A DNA stretch of 6,519 bases from Holdemanella sp. (GTDB lineage Bacteria; Bacillota_I; Bacilli_A; Erysipelotrichales; Erysipelotrichaceae). This document shows, in pieces, positions 5,916-6,519 of the stretch. The notes under the pieces are model-generated. The model was not told the origin of the DNA and did not search any database. It saw nothing but the letters and a program-made list of their open reading frames with translations. Location of the stretch: positions 1-6,519 of the forward strand of contig JABUSD010000396.1 in NCBI GenBank assembly GCA_021442845.1, written 5' to 3'. Within the stretch, counting starts at the first letter, position 1. Each line of letters opens with the position of its first letter. The position numbers and the translations under genes were made by a program.

Positions 5916-6365
5916 CTACTCCCGTTCTGGGAGGCTGTCTAATTTCATCTGTTCATATTCATCTGCAAGCGGAGACATTCCAAAATAATCCGTATAGACT
6001 TCGGCACTTGCACATTCAATCTCCCCACAGAATTCATCGATGGTCATGTCCTCAACTGTGCTCTGCATGACTTTGCCATCCATCTCGACCCACATCTTCT
6101 CTTCCAGCGGGCTATATCTCAGCTGCCAGGAATATTCCGTATTGCCATTCATTGAACATACCTCTGTATAGAGGATATCAATGACGCCATTCTCATCCAC
6201 GCTGAGATTTTCAGTAATGCTTTCATCTTCATCAAGGAATCCTTCCCTGTCTGCATACTGGTAATATGATCTGTATATCTTCTTCCAGTCAAGCGATCTG
6301 AGCTTTTCATCCCTGAATCTGGAAATGAATTCCTCTTCTTCTTTTCTTTTTATTCTTACTGTCAT
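5916..6365 (-). CDS. Hypothetical acidic protein, 149 residues
   Basis: First gene after P4. ATG at 6365 has AAGG (6377-6374, part of AAAGGAAGAAGG) 8 bases upstream. The N-terminus is highly charged (RIKRKEEEEF) and predicted helical. The middle (ENGVIDILYTEV, EYSWQLRYSPLEEKMWVEMDGKVM) looks like antiparallel strands, and the C-terminal third is acidic and helical. By hand count there are 37 Asp/Glu against 17 Lys/Arg. No family recognised and no targeting signal. Small acidic proteins on mobile elements are sometimes DNA mimics, but no specific motif supports that here. Confidence 0.75.
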   Translation of the reverse strand: MTVRIKRKEEEEFISRFRDEKLRSLDWKKIYRSYYQYADREGFLDEDESITENLSVDENGVIDILYTEVCSMNGNTEYSWQLRYSPLEEKMWVEMDGKVMQSTVEDMTIDEFCGEIECASAEVYTDYFGMSPLADEYEQMKLDSLPERE

Positions 6366-6405
6366 ATAAAATACCTTCTTCCTTTAAAATCTTTCTTTAA
6401 AAGCA

Positions 6406-6422
6406 GGGGGCAAAATGCCCCC
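6406..6422 (-). repeat. GGGGGCA hairpin, copy A
   Basis: Perfect 7-bp inverted repeat (6406-6412 with 6416-6422) with loop AAA on the plus strand. This is the shortest copy, without paired flanks. It lies in the P4 leader, 40 bases before the ATG of the 149-residue gene and directly after a CACCTCCTTTC segment. Confidence 0.8.
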
Positions 6423-6482
6423 GAAAGGAGGTGTGTAAAGAAACTAATTATAAAAGGGCTGTCCTACCCTAAATCTTTACAC
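6423..6482 (-). promoter_or_regulatory. Structured P4 leader: 5'-end stem and anti-Shine-Dalgarno-like segment
   Basis: GTGTAAAGA (minus 6482-6474) pairs perfectly with TCTTTACAC (6441-6433), enclosing about 32 bases. The predicted first base (about 6480) lies in the first arm, as in P2. Right after this stem the RNA reads CACCUCCUUUC (6433-6423), the same as the usual 3' end of bacterial 16S rRNA. UCCUUU within it could pair with AAAGGA (6385-6380) in the ribosome binding site of the first gene, with hairpin A between the two. Pairing is seen; translational control is inferred. Confidence 0.5.
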
Positions 6483-6486
6483 TATC

Positions 6487-6519
6487 ATTTTATCACCCTT
6501 TACCTGCAAAAAATGGTAG
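6487..6519 (-). promoter_or_regulatory. Promoter P4, cut by the right window edge
   Basis: Extended -10 TGA-TAAAAT (hexamer 6487-6492) on the minus strand. Upstream of it the sequence TTTTTTGCAGG and then CTACCA match P2, ending at the first two bases of the palindromic box at exactly the expected place (6518). The rest of the box lies outside the window. It should drive the operon from the 149-residue gene to the primase-like gene. Confidence 0.55.

Noticed and set aside
131..6422. CRISPR array or insertion-sequence ends made of the GGGGGCA repeats
   Set aside because: Spacing is irregular (100 to over 2000 bp) and follows gene boundaries, there is no transposase or cas gene, and no target-site duplications were seen.
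6423..6440. AAAGGAGGTG as a plus-strand ribosome binding site
   Set aside because: No ATG or open frame follows on the plus strand; the frame from GTG meets TAA at once. It is better read as part of the minus-strand leader.

Overview
The window looks like part of an integrative/conjugative element or large plasmid from a low-to-mid GC Bacillota bacterium, probably a gut anaerobe. The host guess rests on strong AGGAGG-type ribosome binding sites, base composition and the gene families; it is inference, not a match. Every credible gene is on the minus strand, so the region reads right to left. Only two proteins are clearly recognisable: a DUF3991/Toprim primase-like protein carrying two DUF5710-type repeats (2653-4539) and an ArdC-like protein with an ssDNA-binding N-domain and an HExxH zincin domain (350-1603). 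The other complete genes encode proteins of unknown function, several of them strongly acidic.

Layout, in the direction of transcription. A promoter at the right edge (P4, 6487-6519) and a structured leader precede three tightly spaced unknown genes (5916-6365, 5077-5871, 4580-5074) and then the primase-like gene, probably one operon. After a 310-base AT-rich gap with a second promoter (P3, 2437-2484) and a leader with a terminator-like hairpin comes a second operon: an unknown 199-residue protein, a 40-residue acidic protein that is easy to miss, and the ArdC-like gene, whose start overlaps the small gene. A third non-coding stretch (24-349) holds two more promoters (P2 and P1) and ends with the first seven codons of a gene that leaves the window on the left.

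The most interesting content is a repeated regulatory layout outside the genes. (1) Four promoters share an AGCAAATTTGCT-type palindrome placed exactly 25 bp upstream of a -10 hexamer. They have no recognisable -35, and three of the four have an extended -10 (TGn). This suggests one element-encoded activator or an unusual sigma factor running the whole region. (2) Six copies of a hairpin, GGGGGCA-NNN-TGCCCCC, lie in the gaps between genes and in the leaders. The loops differ, while outer flanking bases differ between copies but still pair. (3) The leaders of P2, P3 and P4 all begin, at or near the predicted first base, with GUAAAG or GUAAAAG, which can pair with a downstream CUUUAC-like segment. 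Together these suggest a coordinated transcriptional and post-transcriptional regulon belonging to the element. An ssDNA-metabolism protein plus an anti-restriction-type protein fits establishment or transfer functions.
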